Source of the DNA: an uncultured Sphingomonadaceae bacterium
Lineage (GTDB): Bacteria > Pseudomonadota > Alphaproteobacteria > Sphingomonadales > Sphingomonadaceae
Length of the DNA: 22,310 nt
NCBI GenBank assembly: GCA_946479505.1
Contig: CAMLGC010000041.1
Location: forward strand, 1 to 22,310
Direction: 5' to 3'
Shown: piece by piece, positions 1-6,605 of the stretch
Numbering within the stretch: the stretch's first letter is position 1
Layout of the letters: each line of letters starts with the position of its first letter
Made by a program: the position numbers and the translations under genes
Notes under the pieces: generated by a model
Told to the model about the DNA's origin: nothing
The model's database searches: none
The model's input: the letters and a program-made list of their open reading frames with translations, nothing else

Positions 1-1336
1 CCTCGATGCGGTCCTGCTGGTCGGCAATGGCGCCGAGCGTGTCGCTGTACGTTTCCTGGCTCGCGACGAGGCCGTATTCCCTGTCCCCGGCCGCATCGGC
101 GATCGCGCTGAGCGCCTCGGGCAGGCCATCATCGCTCGTGGCACCGTCATCGGCGAACATCGCCTCGACGACGTCCGGCCAGTCGGTCAGCGCCTTCTGG
201 AGCCGGTCGGCATCGACGCTCAGCGTGCCGTCGCGATTGGTGGTGACACCGAGCTCCGCGAGCGTGGTCGGCGCACCCGCGGGCGCTCCGCTGTTGAGCG
301 ACTTCAGCGTGAGCCGGCTGAGCGAGGTCATCAGCGTGCGCGCGGCGGTATCGCGCGAAAGCGAGCCCGAAACCGGATTGATGTCGGCTTTGACGATGCC
401 CTGGAGCTGATTGTAGGTATCGACGAAGTCGGTGACGACCTGCTCGAGATCGTCGATCGGCCGGTGGTTGCCGATCGCGACCGGCTTGCCGGGCGAGGCG
501 GACACGAGATCGATCTTCACGCCCGCGATCAGGTTGTCGATCGCGTTGCTGCTGCGCGTTACCGAGATCCCGTCGAGCACCACGATCGCATCCTGCGCCG
601 CGGTGCCGATGGTCGAGCCGCTCGCACCGACGCCGACGTCGAATGCGGCGAGCGCCGGGTCCGAGGTGGCGCTGGCGGTAAGCGTGAACGCCTGCTCGGC
701 GCCGGTGGTGCTCTTGAGCATCAGTCGCGCGCCACCCGAATCGGTGACGATCGTCGCGGTGACGCCCGCATCGGCGGCGTTGATCGCCTCGGCAATGCCA
801 TCGAGGCTGGCATGATCGGCATCGATCGCGATATCCACCGGCGTGCCGCTGCCCGCGGTGAAGGCGGTCATCGACCCATTGGAGACGGTCGCGGTGCCGA
901 AGGTGAGCGTGAAGGTGCCGGTGCCGATCGCGGCGGTGCGGTCGGCGACATAGTCGCTCGCGCTCGTCTGCGCGGTCGCGAGCTGGGTCACCTCGAGCGA
1001 GGCCGAGAGCCCTGCAAGCTGCGCGCCCGACAATGCGCTCACCGTCAGCACGCCGCTGTTCGAGCTGGTCGGCTGGGTGGCAAGCGAGCCGGTCTTGACG
1101 AGCGTCTGAAGCGACGAGGAGAAGCCCTTGATCCCGCTCAGGAGCGAGGCCGCGTCCGAAATCTTGGTGTTGAGCGTGTCGGTGCGGACCGAAAGCTGGT
1201 CGCGCTTGATTGCATATTGGGCATCGACCAGCGAGCTCACCAGGCTGCCCGTATCGATCCCGGAGCCGGTCTTGAGCGAGCTCAGGATCTGCGCGGTGGC
1301 AGAGGCGGTCGGATTGGTCGAACTGGTCGTGGTCAT
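1..1336 (-). CDS. fliD: Flagellar filament cap protein FliD (HAP2), 3' end cut by window edge
   Basis: FliD caps the growing filament outside the cell and folds newly exported flagellin into it. Reading the minus strand from the ATG at 1336 gives about 445 codons open to position 1, so the C-terminus lies outside the window. The start has the FliD_N look: a Ser/Thr-rich lead, then GSGIDTGSLVSSLVDAQ at about residues 23-39 and a helical segment to about residue 75. A Thr/Ala/Gly-rich middle domain follows, and a FliD_C-like region begins near DLEQVVTDFVDTYNQL. No cysteines and the exported-protein composition fit. It is the last gene of the operon visible here, 52 bases after flhB. A ribosome binding site (AAGGGG on the minus strand) lies just upstream, and a separate sigma28-like promoter overlaps the flhB stop. 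Identity is confident; the true length cannot be seen. Confidence 0.93.
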   Translation of the reverse strand, partial: MTTTSSTNPTASATAQILSSLKTGSGIDTGSLVSSLVDAQYAIKRDQLSVRTDTLNTKISDAASLLSGIKGFSSSLQTLVKTGSLATQPTSSNSGVLTVSALSGAQLAGLSASLEVTQLATAQTSASDYVADRTAAIGTGTFTLTFGTATVSNGSMTAFTAGSGTPVDIAIDADHASLDGIAEAINAADAGVTATIVTDSGGARLMLKSTTGAEQAFTLTASATSDPALAAFDVGVGASGSTIGTAAQDAIVVLDGISVTRSSNAIDNLIAGVKIDLVSASPGKPVAIGNHRPIDDLEQVVTDFVDTYNQLQGIVKADINPVSGSLSRDTAARTLMTSLSRLTLKSLNSGAPAGAPTTLAELGVTTNRDGTLSVDADRLQKALTDWPDVVEAMFADDGATSDDGLPEALSAIADAAGDREYGLVASQETYSDTLGAIADQQDRIE

Positions 1337-1364
1337 CCGAAAGCCCCTTTTCGCGCTATCCCAA

Positions 1365-1391
1365 TGAGCGACCGTGCGGCGGAATTGTTTA
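1365..1391 (-). promoter_or_regulatory. Candidate sigma28 (FliA) promoter of fliD
   Basis: On the minus strand TAAA (1391-1388) is followed by 15 bases and then GTCGCTCA (1372-1365). This keeps the spacing of the known flagellar sigma28 consensus TAAAGTTT-N11-GCCGATAA, with the full -35 core and five of eight -10 positions. The TAAA overlaps the flhB stop codon. The -10 ends about 28 bases before the fliD ATG, leaving a short leader. The same TAAA-N15-GTCG pattern precedes the flagellin gene. The match is partial and no FliA gene is in the window. Confidence 0.42.
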
Positions 1392-2516
1392 GCTCTGCCG
1401 GACGCCGTTCTCGTCGAAGCGCGCGCTCGGCGGCACGGCGATCGACGGCGGGCTGCCCCCGGCCTCGGCGTTGAGATTGAAGACGAAGGCCAGCACCGTC
1501 GCGATTCCCATGTAGAGGTCGTCGCGGATTTCCTGGTTCTCCCGGCTCGTATAATAGAGCGCACGCGCGAGCGCGGGATATTCGAGCACGGGCACCCCCG
1601 TCTCGGCGGCAACCTCGCGAATCGCGAGTGCGGTCACGCCGCGGCCCTTCGCGACGACGACCGGGACCTGATCGGTCGAACGGTCGTAGCGCAGCGCCAC
1701 CGAGAAGTGCGTGGGGTTGGTGAGCACGACATGCGCGCTTGCCACCGCCTGGCGGACCGAGCGCTTCGCCATCTGGCGCTGGCGCGCGCGCATCGCGGCC
1801 TTGGCCTCGGGCGATCCTTCGGCCTCCTTGTGCTCGTCCTTCACCTCCTGCTTGCTCATCCTGAGCTTGGCCAGGAGGCGAACGATCTGGATCGGCACGT
1901 CGATCGCGGCGATCAGCGCGAGGCCGGCGGCCATCGCGAACAGGATGCCCATCAGCGTCGAGCCGAGCGTCGCGACCGCGCGGTGGACGTCGGTGCCCGC
2001 CATGCCGATCGAACTGTGCCCGGCCGCGAGCAGCATGTACGCGCCGATCGCGGCGAGAAGCGTCACCTTGAGCAGCGACTTGCCGAGTTCGATCCAGCCT
2101 TGCGGGCCGAAGATGCGCTTGAGCCCGGAGGCGGGATTGATCCGCGCCGCCTTGGGCGCGAGCAGGCCCGCGTTGAACTGGAAGGCGCCAAGCCCCACCT
2201 GGCTCGCGATTCCGGCCAGCACGGTGATCGCGAACAGGCTGGCGAGCGACGGCGCGAGCTTCCATCCGGCCTCGAGGAACGGGCGGAAGGGCTCGAAATC
2301 CTCGATGTCGCCGTGGCCGAACTGGAAGCTCGCGGTCATCAGTGCCTTGCAGGCGTTGAGCAGCGACGGACCGAAAAAGGCCATCCAGCCGCAGCCGGCG
2401 AGCACCACGAGCGCCGTCGCGAACTCGCGCGACTTGAGGATGTTGCCGTCTTTCGCCGCATCGCGCCTGCGCTTCGGTGTCGGCGCTTCTGTCTTTTCGC
2501 CGAAATCCTCCGCCAT
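1389..2516 (-). CDS. flhB: Flagellar export gate / substrate-specificity switch protein FlhB
   Basis: FlhB is an inner-membrane part of the flagellar type III export gate. Self-cleavage of its cytoplasmic domain switches export from rod/hook to filament substrates. The 375-residue product has the usual start, EKTEAPTPKRRRDA (residues 7-20), four hydrophobic segments (about 34-50, 88-110, 148-166, 188-212), and the cytoplasmic tail with the autocleavage motif NPTH at 267-270 inside VVLTNPTHFSVALRYD. Length and motif are normal for the family, so the switch should work. The ATG overlaps the fliR stop (TGATG), which implies translational coupling. The C-terminal tail, past about residue 350, is short and Pro/Ser-rich. 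FliK, the partner that triggers the switch, is encoded in the same operon. Alternative type III secretion homologues (YscU/SpaS) are unlikely given the all-flagellar context. Confidence 0.97.
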   Translation of the reverse strand: MAEDFGEKTEAPTPKRRRDAAKDGNILKSREFATALVVLAGCGWMAFFGPSLLNACKALMTASFQFGHGDIEDFEPFRPFLEAGWKLAPSLASLFAITVLAGIASQVGLGAFQFNAGLLAPKAARINPASGLKRIFGPQGWIELGKSLLKVTLLAAIGAYMLLAAGHSSIGMAGTDVHRAVATLGSTLMGILFAMAAGLALIAAIDVPIQIVRLLAKLRMSKQEVKDEHKEAEGSPEAKAAMRARQRQMAKRSVRQAVASAHVVLTNPTHFSVALRYDRSTDQVPVVVAKGRGVTALAIREVAAETGVPVLEYPALARALYYTSRENQEIRDDLYMGIATVLAFVFNLNAEAGGSPPSIAVPPSARFDENGVRQS

Positions 2517-3289
2517 CAGCCGAACACCAGGTTCTGCGCGGCGCTCAGGCCTTCATCGACGATGACGATCATGTAGTCGCCCATCGCGGGGAAGGCGATC
2601 GCGAGGGCGATCACACCCACCGCTAGGCTCATCGGTAACCCGATCGCGAACAGATTGAGCGCCGGCGCCGAGCGCGAGAGCATGCCGACGATGAGATTGA
2701 GGCACAGCAGCAGGAAGCCGACCGGCAGCGCGAGCAGGAAGCCCGCCGCGAAGGCGTATCCGCCGAAAAAGGCGATGTCCTTGAGCCGCTCGGGCGCCAT
2801 CCACGCCGCGCCGGGCGGCATCGCGTCGTAGCTGCGCACCAGCATGTCGACGAGCACCAGGTGGCCGTTTACCGAGAGAAAGAGCAGGGTCAGCATCGTC
2901 GAGAGGAAGTTGCTGAGCGCCGCGCTCGATTGGCCGGTCTGCGGGTCGATCATCGAGGCGAAGCCGATCCCCATCGAATTGCCGATGATCTCGCCCGCGA
3001 TCAGCGGGGCTGCGAACGCGATCTGAATGATGAAGCCGATCGCGAGCCCGACCAGCGCCTCGGCGGCGATCGACAGGAAGGTCGCGAGGGCGAACACCTC
3101 GCCGGGCGGGGTCACCGGATGCGTGCCGAGCACGAGCACGCCGATCGCACCCGACAGCGCGATCCGCACGGGCAGCGGCACCGAAACCGCGCCGAACACC
3201 GGCGCCGCGATGAACGCCGCTCCGATCCGCACCATCACGAAGATCAGCGCCCAGAGCTGGGGCTCGATCGCAAGGCCGAAGCCGAGCAC
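2516..3289 (-). CDS. fliR: Flagellar export gate protein FliR
   Basis: FliR combines with FliP and FliQ to form the export channel of the flagellar basal body. The product is 257 residues, normal for FliR, and almost entirely hydrophobic, with about six membrane segments. Family landmarks include a start of the form FGLAIEPQLWALIFVMVRIG, the stretch GEIIGNSMGIGFASMIDPQTG in the middle, and a final APALNLFAIGLP-type helix. I chose the GTG at 3289, two bases after the fliQ stop (TAG CC GTG). The open frame continues upstream through fliQ, but that part reads as Arg/Asp/Pro-rich antisense-like protein and is not FliR. The stop overlaps the flhB start by one base. Identity is firm; the non-ATG start is inferred from spacing and family length. 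Confidence 0.95.
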   Translation of the reverse strand: MLGFGLAIEPQLWALIFVMVRIGAAFIAAPVFGAVSVPLPVRIALSGAIGVLVLGTHPVTPPGEVFALATFLSIAAEALVGLAIGFIIQIAFAAPLIAGEIIGNSMGIGFASMIDPQTGQSSAALSNFLSTMLTLLFLSVNGHLVLVDMLVRSYDAMPPGAAWMAPERLKDIAFFGGYAFAAGFLLALPVGFLLLCLNLIVGMLSRSAPALNLFAIGLPMSLAVGVIALAIAFPAMGDYMIVIVDEGLSAAQNLVFG

Positions 3290-3291
3290 GG

Positions 3292-3561
3292 CTACTGCAC
3301 CAGATCCGGGATGCGGTCGTAGATGCCGAGCGTGAAATCGGCGAGCAGGCCCATGATGAGGCTGCCGAAGATCAGGATCGAGACCGCGGTGACGATCAGC
3401 TTCGGGATGAACGACAGCGTCTGCTCGTTGATCGAGGTCGCCGCCTGGATCATCCCGATGATGAGGCCGGCGAGCAGGACGGGGATCAGGATCGGCGCCG
3501 CGGCGAGCGCGAGCACCCACATCGCCTCGTGCGCGACCGTCAGGAAATAGTCGGCGCCCAT
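3292..3561 (-). CDS. fliQ: Flagellar export gate protein FliQ
   Basis: FliQ is a small two-helix membrane protein that stacks around the FliP-FliR channel of the export gate. The 89-residue product matches the family length. It has two long hydrophobic helices (about 14-38 and 51-75) separated by the conserved-looking loop QAATSINEQTLSFIPKL. The ATG lies one base after the fliP stop (TGA G ATG), and the TAG stop lies two bases before the fliR GTG. The tight fliP-fliQ-fliR order is the usual arrangement of the gate genes, which need fixed subunit ratios. Nothing is unusual in the protein. Confidence 0.96.
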   Translation of the reverse strand: MGADYFLTVAHEAMWVLALAAAPILIPVLLAGLIIGMIQAATSINEQTLSFIPKLIVTAVSILIFGSLIMGLLADFTLGIYDRIPDLVQ

Positions 3562-3562
3562 C

Positions 3563-4465
3563 TCAGGTCACGAATGAATTGGCGAGGCTGCCCATCGTCA
3601 GCGCCCAGCCGTCGACGAGGACGAACAGCAATAGCTTGAACGGCAGCGAGATGATCGTCGGCGAAAGCATCATCATGCCCAACGACATGAGCACCGTCGC
3701 GACGACGAGATCGATGACGATGAAGGGCAGGAAGATGAGGAAGCCGATCTGGAACGCGGTCTTGAGTTCGCTCGTCACGAAGGCCGGGAGCGCCACCGAC
3801 CACGGCACGTCGGCGGGCGACGCATAGGGGCCGGATTTGGCCATCTGCGCGAACATCGTCACGTCCTTGGTGCGCGTCTGCTTCATCATGAACTCGTGGA
3901 GCGGCGCGCCCGCGGTCTTGATCATCTCGGTCGCGCCGATCTGGCCGGCCGAATAGGGCTGGATCGCAGTCGTGTTCATTTGCGAGATGACGGGCGACAT
4001 CACGAAAAAGGACAGGAAAAGCGAGAGGCCGATCAGCACCTGGTTGGGCGGGGTCTGCTGCAAGCCCAGCGCCTGGCGCAGGATCGCGAGCACGATGATG
4101 ATCCGCGTGAAGCTCGTCATCATCAGCAGGATGCCGGGCAGGATCGTGAGCAGCCCCATGATGATGAGGATCTGCAGGCTGAGCGCGAGCGGGGCGTCGC
4201 CCTGGTTCGCGGTCGAGCTGGCGCCGAGATCGCCCAGCGCGCGGTCGATCGCGTCGCCGACGCCGGGCGTCGCGGGCGCAGCCGCGGGCGCGATCGGCGC
4301 GGTTTGCGCGAAGGCGGGCGCCGCGATCGTCGCAACGAGCACCAGCGCGAGCACCATGAGGACCAATCGGCCAAGCGTCAGGCCCCCGCCGCTCGGGCGC
4401 GATCTGGGCGCACTGAACAAGGACGGCGAATCGTTGCGCAGGCGGCGCACCGAAGGCTGGCTCAT
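3563..4465 (-). CDS. fliP: Flagellar export gate protein FliP with extended N-terminus
   Basis: FliP forms the core of the flagellar export channel in the inner membrane. The product has the family signatures LTILPGILLMMTSFTRIIIV and PPNQVLIGLSLFLSFFVMSP, and ends in two membrane helices. FliP is usually made with a cleaved signal peptide. Here the hydrophobic signal core is at about residues 31-50 with a likely cleavage site after AFA (residue 53). It is preceded by some 30 hydrophilic, Arg/Ser-rich residues, giving 300 residues against the usual 245 or so. The ATG at 4465 overlaps the fliO stop (ATGA), which supports this start; an internal Met near residue 37 would leave a truncated signal. 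Upstream in-frame sequence inside fliO is not FliP-like and was excluded. Confidence 0.95.
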   Translation of the reverse strand: MSQPSVRRLRNDSPSLFSAPRSRPSGGGLTLGRLVLMVLALVLVATIAAPAFAQTAPIAPAAAPATPGVGDAIDRALGDLGASSTANQGDAPLALSLQILIIMGLLTILPGILLMMTSFTRIIIVLAILRQALGLQQTPPNQVLIGLSLFLSFFVMSPVISQMNTTAIQPYSAGQIGATEMIKTAGAPLHEFMMKQTRTKDVTMFAQMAKSGPYASPADVPWSVALPAFVTSELKTAFQIGFLIFLPFIVIDLVVATVLMSLGMMMLSPTIISLPFKLLLFVLVDGWALTMGSLANSFVT

Positions 4466-4716
4466 TGTCCGCCCCGGTCGATCAGCGTCACCCCGCCGCG
4501 GCCGACCGAGACGAGGAGTTTCTTGCCTTCGAACTCGAGCACCGCGAGCTTGAGCCCGGGCGAGATCATCATCGTTTCCTTGACCGCGAGCATGCGGTTG
4601 GCGGGCTGGCCCGGCATTCGCGCCTCGAGGCGGCGCCACAGATACAGGCAGCCGATCATCAAGCCGCAGACGAGCGGCAGCAGCACGACCAGCTTGAGGA
4701 TGTAGGACCACATCAT
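4462..4716 (-). CDS. fliO: Flagellar biogenesis protein FliO
   Basis: FliO is a small bitopic membrane protein that helps assemble the FliP ring of the export gate. The 84-residue product has one N-terminal membrane helix (about 5-27) followed by a basic stretch. Its short cytoplasmic domain carries the pattern LAVKETMMISPGLKLAVLEF and ends in a GRGGVTLI-type strand, as in the FliO family. It is short even for FliO. Two adjacent ATGs (4716 and 4713) are possible starts; the first lies six bases after the fliN stop. The stop overlaps fliP by four bases. The family is weakly conserved, so identity rests on position between fliN and fliP together with the helix and the cytoplasmic motif. Confidence 0.88.
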   Translation of the reverse strand: MMWSYILKLVVLLPLVCGLMIGCLYLWRRLEARMPGQPANRMLAVKETMMISPGLKLAVLEFEGKKLLVSVGRGGVTLIDRGGQ

Positions 4717-4722
4717 GGAGGA

Positions 4723-5019
4723 TCAGGCCTTGCCGCGCTTTTCGGGGGAGACGAGCTCGGTCATGCGAACGCCGAAGCGCTCGCCCACCGTCACCACCTC
4801 GCCGCGGCCGATCAGCGTACCGTTGACGAAGACGTCGAGCAGCTCGTTGGCCTGCCGGTCGAGCTCGATCACGCTCGATTCGCCGAGCGCGAGCAATTCG
4901 CGCAAGCTGAGCTGGGTCGATCCGATCTCGACCGTCAGCTTGACGTCGACATCCTGGAGCAGCTTGAAATTGGCGGCGACCGCGCCGTCGGCGGGGATGC
5001 CGCCCGTCATGTCGTTCAT
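4723..5019 (-). CDS. fliN: Flagellar motor switch protein FliN
   Basis: FliN forms the bottom of the cytoplasmic C ring with FliM and docks the FliH-FliI export complex. The 98-residue product is nearly all SpoA domain (about 22-93): VDVKLTVEIGSTQLSLREL, then GESSVIELDRQANELLDVFVNG and GRGEVVTVGERFGVRMTEL, the standard FliN blocks. The N-terminal lead is only about 20 residues, shorter than in enterobacterial FliN (about 137 residues in all), but the size is common outside the enterics. The ATG overlaps the fliM stop (ATGA) and the gene is followed by fliO. I see no CheY-binding-like motif in the short lead. Confidence 0.96.
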   Translation of the reverse strand: MNDMTGGIPADGAVAANFKLLQDVDVKLTVEIGSTQLSLRELLALGESSVIELDRQANELLDVFVNGTLIGRGEVVTVGERFGVRMTELVSPEKRGKA

Positions 5020-5966
5020 CGGAAATTTTCCTCCTGAATGCGGACGATCGAGTTGAGCCGGATCGCGGCGCGCCCGTTGGACGTGCCGACGGTGCCGGCG
5101 CCGAACTTGTCGGTACCGATCATCACCGGCACTTCAGGGCCGAAGCTGATCGGGATGATGTCGCCTTCCTTGAGCTCCATCAGCCGCGCGAGCGAGATGA
5201 TGGGCTCGGCGAGCACCGAGCGGACGGGGAATTTCACGTTCATCGTCGCGCGCGTCAGGCTGCTGCGCCATTCGGGCTCGGGCTCGGCGCTCTTGGTGTG
5301 GACCTTGCCGGTGAGCGACAGCGTGTGCGGCTTCAATGCGGCGACCGGATAGACGAGATCGAGCCGGCGATGCTCGCGCGTGCCAGCATCGATGCCGAAG
5401 CGGGTGACGACCATCGCGTCCTCGCCGTCGAGATCGGAGAGCATCGCGGGGTTCGCCTCGACATGGCCCGCCTCGAAGCCGAGCCGCACCAGCGGCTCCC
5501 ACGCGGTGGCGAGCGGCGCGGCGAGCGCGCGCGCGACGCGGCCCGCCATCATCTCGGCGGCGGGCGAGAATTCGCTGGGCAGGCTCGCGGGAACCGCACC
5601 GGAGCCGCCGAAGAAGAGATCGAGCATTTCGAGCACGAAGCCCGCATCGAGCACCATCAGCGCCTGACCGCTGCCGGGTGCGATCCGGAGCGGCACCCAG
5701 GCGGTCAGCCCTTCGGGGCGTTCGGCGCGGTAGTCGGCGAAACGCTGGACGATCAGCGGTTCGGCCCAGACCCGCGTTTCGACTCGCAGCAGCGGCTCGA
5801 ACACGCCACGCAGCGACCGCGCCAGTCGCGCCGACAGGTGCTGCATCGTGTGCAGGTCCCCGAACGGATTGAGGTTGGCGACGCCGAACGCGCGCGGCGC
5901 TTCCGCGCTGTCGCGCGGGCGCTCACGCCGGTCGGCCGCTGCCGTGGTTGAAGGGCTGTTAACCAT
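5016..5966 (-). CDS. fliM: Flagellar motor switch protein FliM, lacking the N-terminal EIDALL-type motif
   Basis: FliM links FliG to FliN in the C ring and normally receives CheY-P at its N-terminus. The 316-residue product has the middle CheC-like domain (about 45-235) with the GGSG motif at 120-123, and a C-terminal SpoA domain (about 240-314) containing MELKEGDIIPISF. The usual first segment, LSQ-x-EIDALL, is absent. Instead there are about 28 Pro/Arg/Ala-rich residues before the NPFGDLH segment. No upstream start can restore it: the fliL TGA at 5975-5973 is in the same frame just two codons before this ATG. Conventional CheY-P binding to this FliM is therefore doubtful. The stop overlaps fliN by four bases. 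Identity as FliM is firm from domain order and context. Confidence 0.94.
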   Translation of the reverse strand: MVNSPSTTAAADRRERPRDSAEAPRAFGVANLNPFGDLHTMQHLSARLARSLRGVFEPLLRVETRVWAEPLIVQRFADYRAERPEGLTAWVPLRIAPGSGQALMVLDAGFVLEMLDLFFGGSGAVPASLPSEFSPAAEMMAGRVARALAAPLATAWEPLVRLGFEAGHVEANPAMLSDLDGEDAMVVTRFGIDAGTREHRRLDLVYPVAALKPHTLSLTGKVHTKSAEPEPEWRSSLTRATMNVKFPVRSVLAEPIISLARLMELKEGDIIPISFGPEVPVMIGTDKFGAGTVGTSNGRAAIRLNSIVRIQEENFR

Positions 5967-5972
5967 GCCCGG

Positions 5973-6587
5973 TCACTGAACAACGAAATTGGTAAAGTAG
6001 ACGTTACCAATCCCCCCGAAGCCCTCTTTTTGTTTGAGCACGCCGTTGATCGCGTTCACCAGTTTGGCTTGGAGTCGCTTCTTGCCCTCGGAGCTGAACA
6101 CATCCTCCTCGGTCGCATCGCCGAGCGTCATCAGCACCGCCGAGCGCACGGGAATCTCGTGCGTGCGCAGATTCTCGATCACGCGTTCGTCGTAATGGGT
6201 CGAGACCGCGAGCCCGATCTGGACGTAGTGCGCGCTGTCGCGGAGGTTGGAGGTGAACTCCTTCTCCATCGGGTAATAGGTCGAGGCGTATTTGTCGCCG
6301 CCGGTGCCGAGCGGGGTCGATTCGCCGTGGCCGCCCGAGCCCGATTCGCCATGACCCTCGCCCTCGCCCGATGCGGACGCGCGCTTCTCTTCGCTCTTGG
6401 GCACGAGATGCGGACCGTTCTCCTCGGGCGCCGCTGCCGCGGCACCGCCGATCAGCCCCGACGAGGCCGCATAGAGCCCCGCGCCGACACCGCCGCCGAT
6501 CAGCGCGATCAGCGCCACGCCGATCATCAGCATCTTCTTCATCCCGCCCTTCTTCTTGGGCGCCTTGGTCTCTGTGTCGTCGCTCAT
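5973..6587 (-). CDS. fliL: Flagellar basal body-associated protein FliL
   Basis: FliL surrounds the stators at the inner membrane and supports torque generation. The 204-residue product has a Lys-rich cytoplasmic start (residues 8-18), one membrane helix (about 19-42) and a Gly/Ser/Glu/His-rich periplasmic linker (about 55-97). A FliL domain follows, with YYPMEKEFTSNLRDSAHYVQIGLA and the typical final strand VYFTNFVVQ. The linker is longer and lower in complexity than in many homologues. It starts 18 bases after fliK with a GGAAT-type ribosome site, and its stop is in the same frame as the fliM start seven bases on. In related alphaproteobacteria fliL and fliM are often adjacent, which supports the call. 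Confidence 0.95.
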   Translation of the reverse strand: MSDDTETKAPKKKGGMKKMLMIGVALIALIGGGVGAGLYAASSGLIGGAAAAAPEENGPHLVPKSEEKRASASGEGEGHGESGSGGHGESTPLGTGGDKYASTYYPMEKEFTSNLRDSAHYVQIGLAVSTHYDERVIENLRTHEIPVRSAVLMTLGDATEEDVFSSEGKKRLQAKLVNAINGVLKQKEGFGGIGNVYFTNFVVQ

Positions 6588-6605
6588 TGGTCAATTCCCT
6601 GGCAT

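Noticed and set aside
464..1474. Long plus-strand open frame opposite fliD
   Set aside because: Arg/Gly/Ala-rich antisense frame produced by GC-biased codons; the opposite strand encodes a clear FliD.
3290..3520. Upstream extension of fliR into fliQ
   Set aside because: The extension reads as Arg/Asp/Pro-rich shadow of fliQ; GTG at 3289 gives the normal FliR length.
4466..4711. Upstream extension of fliP into fliO
   Set aside because: Not FliP-like; the ATGA overlap at 4465 is the standard operon start.
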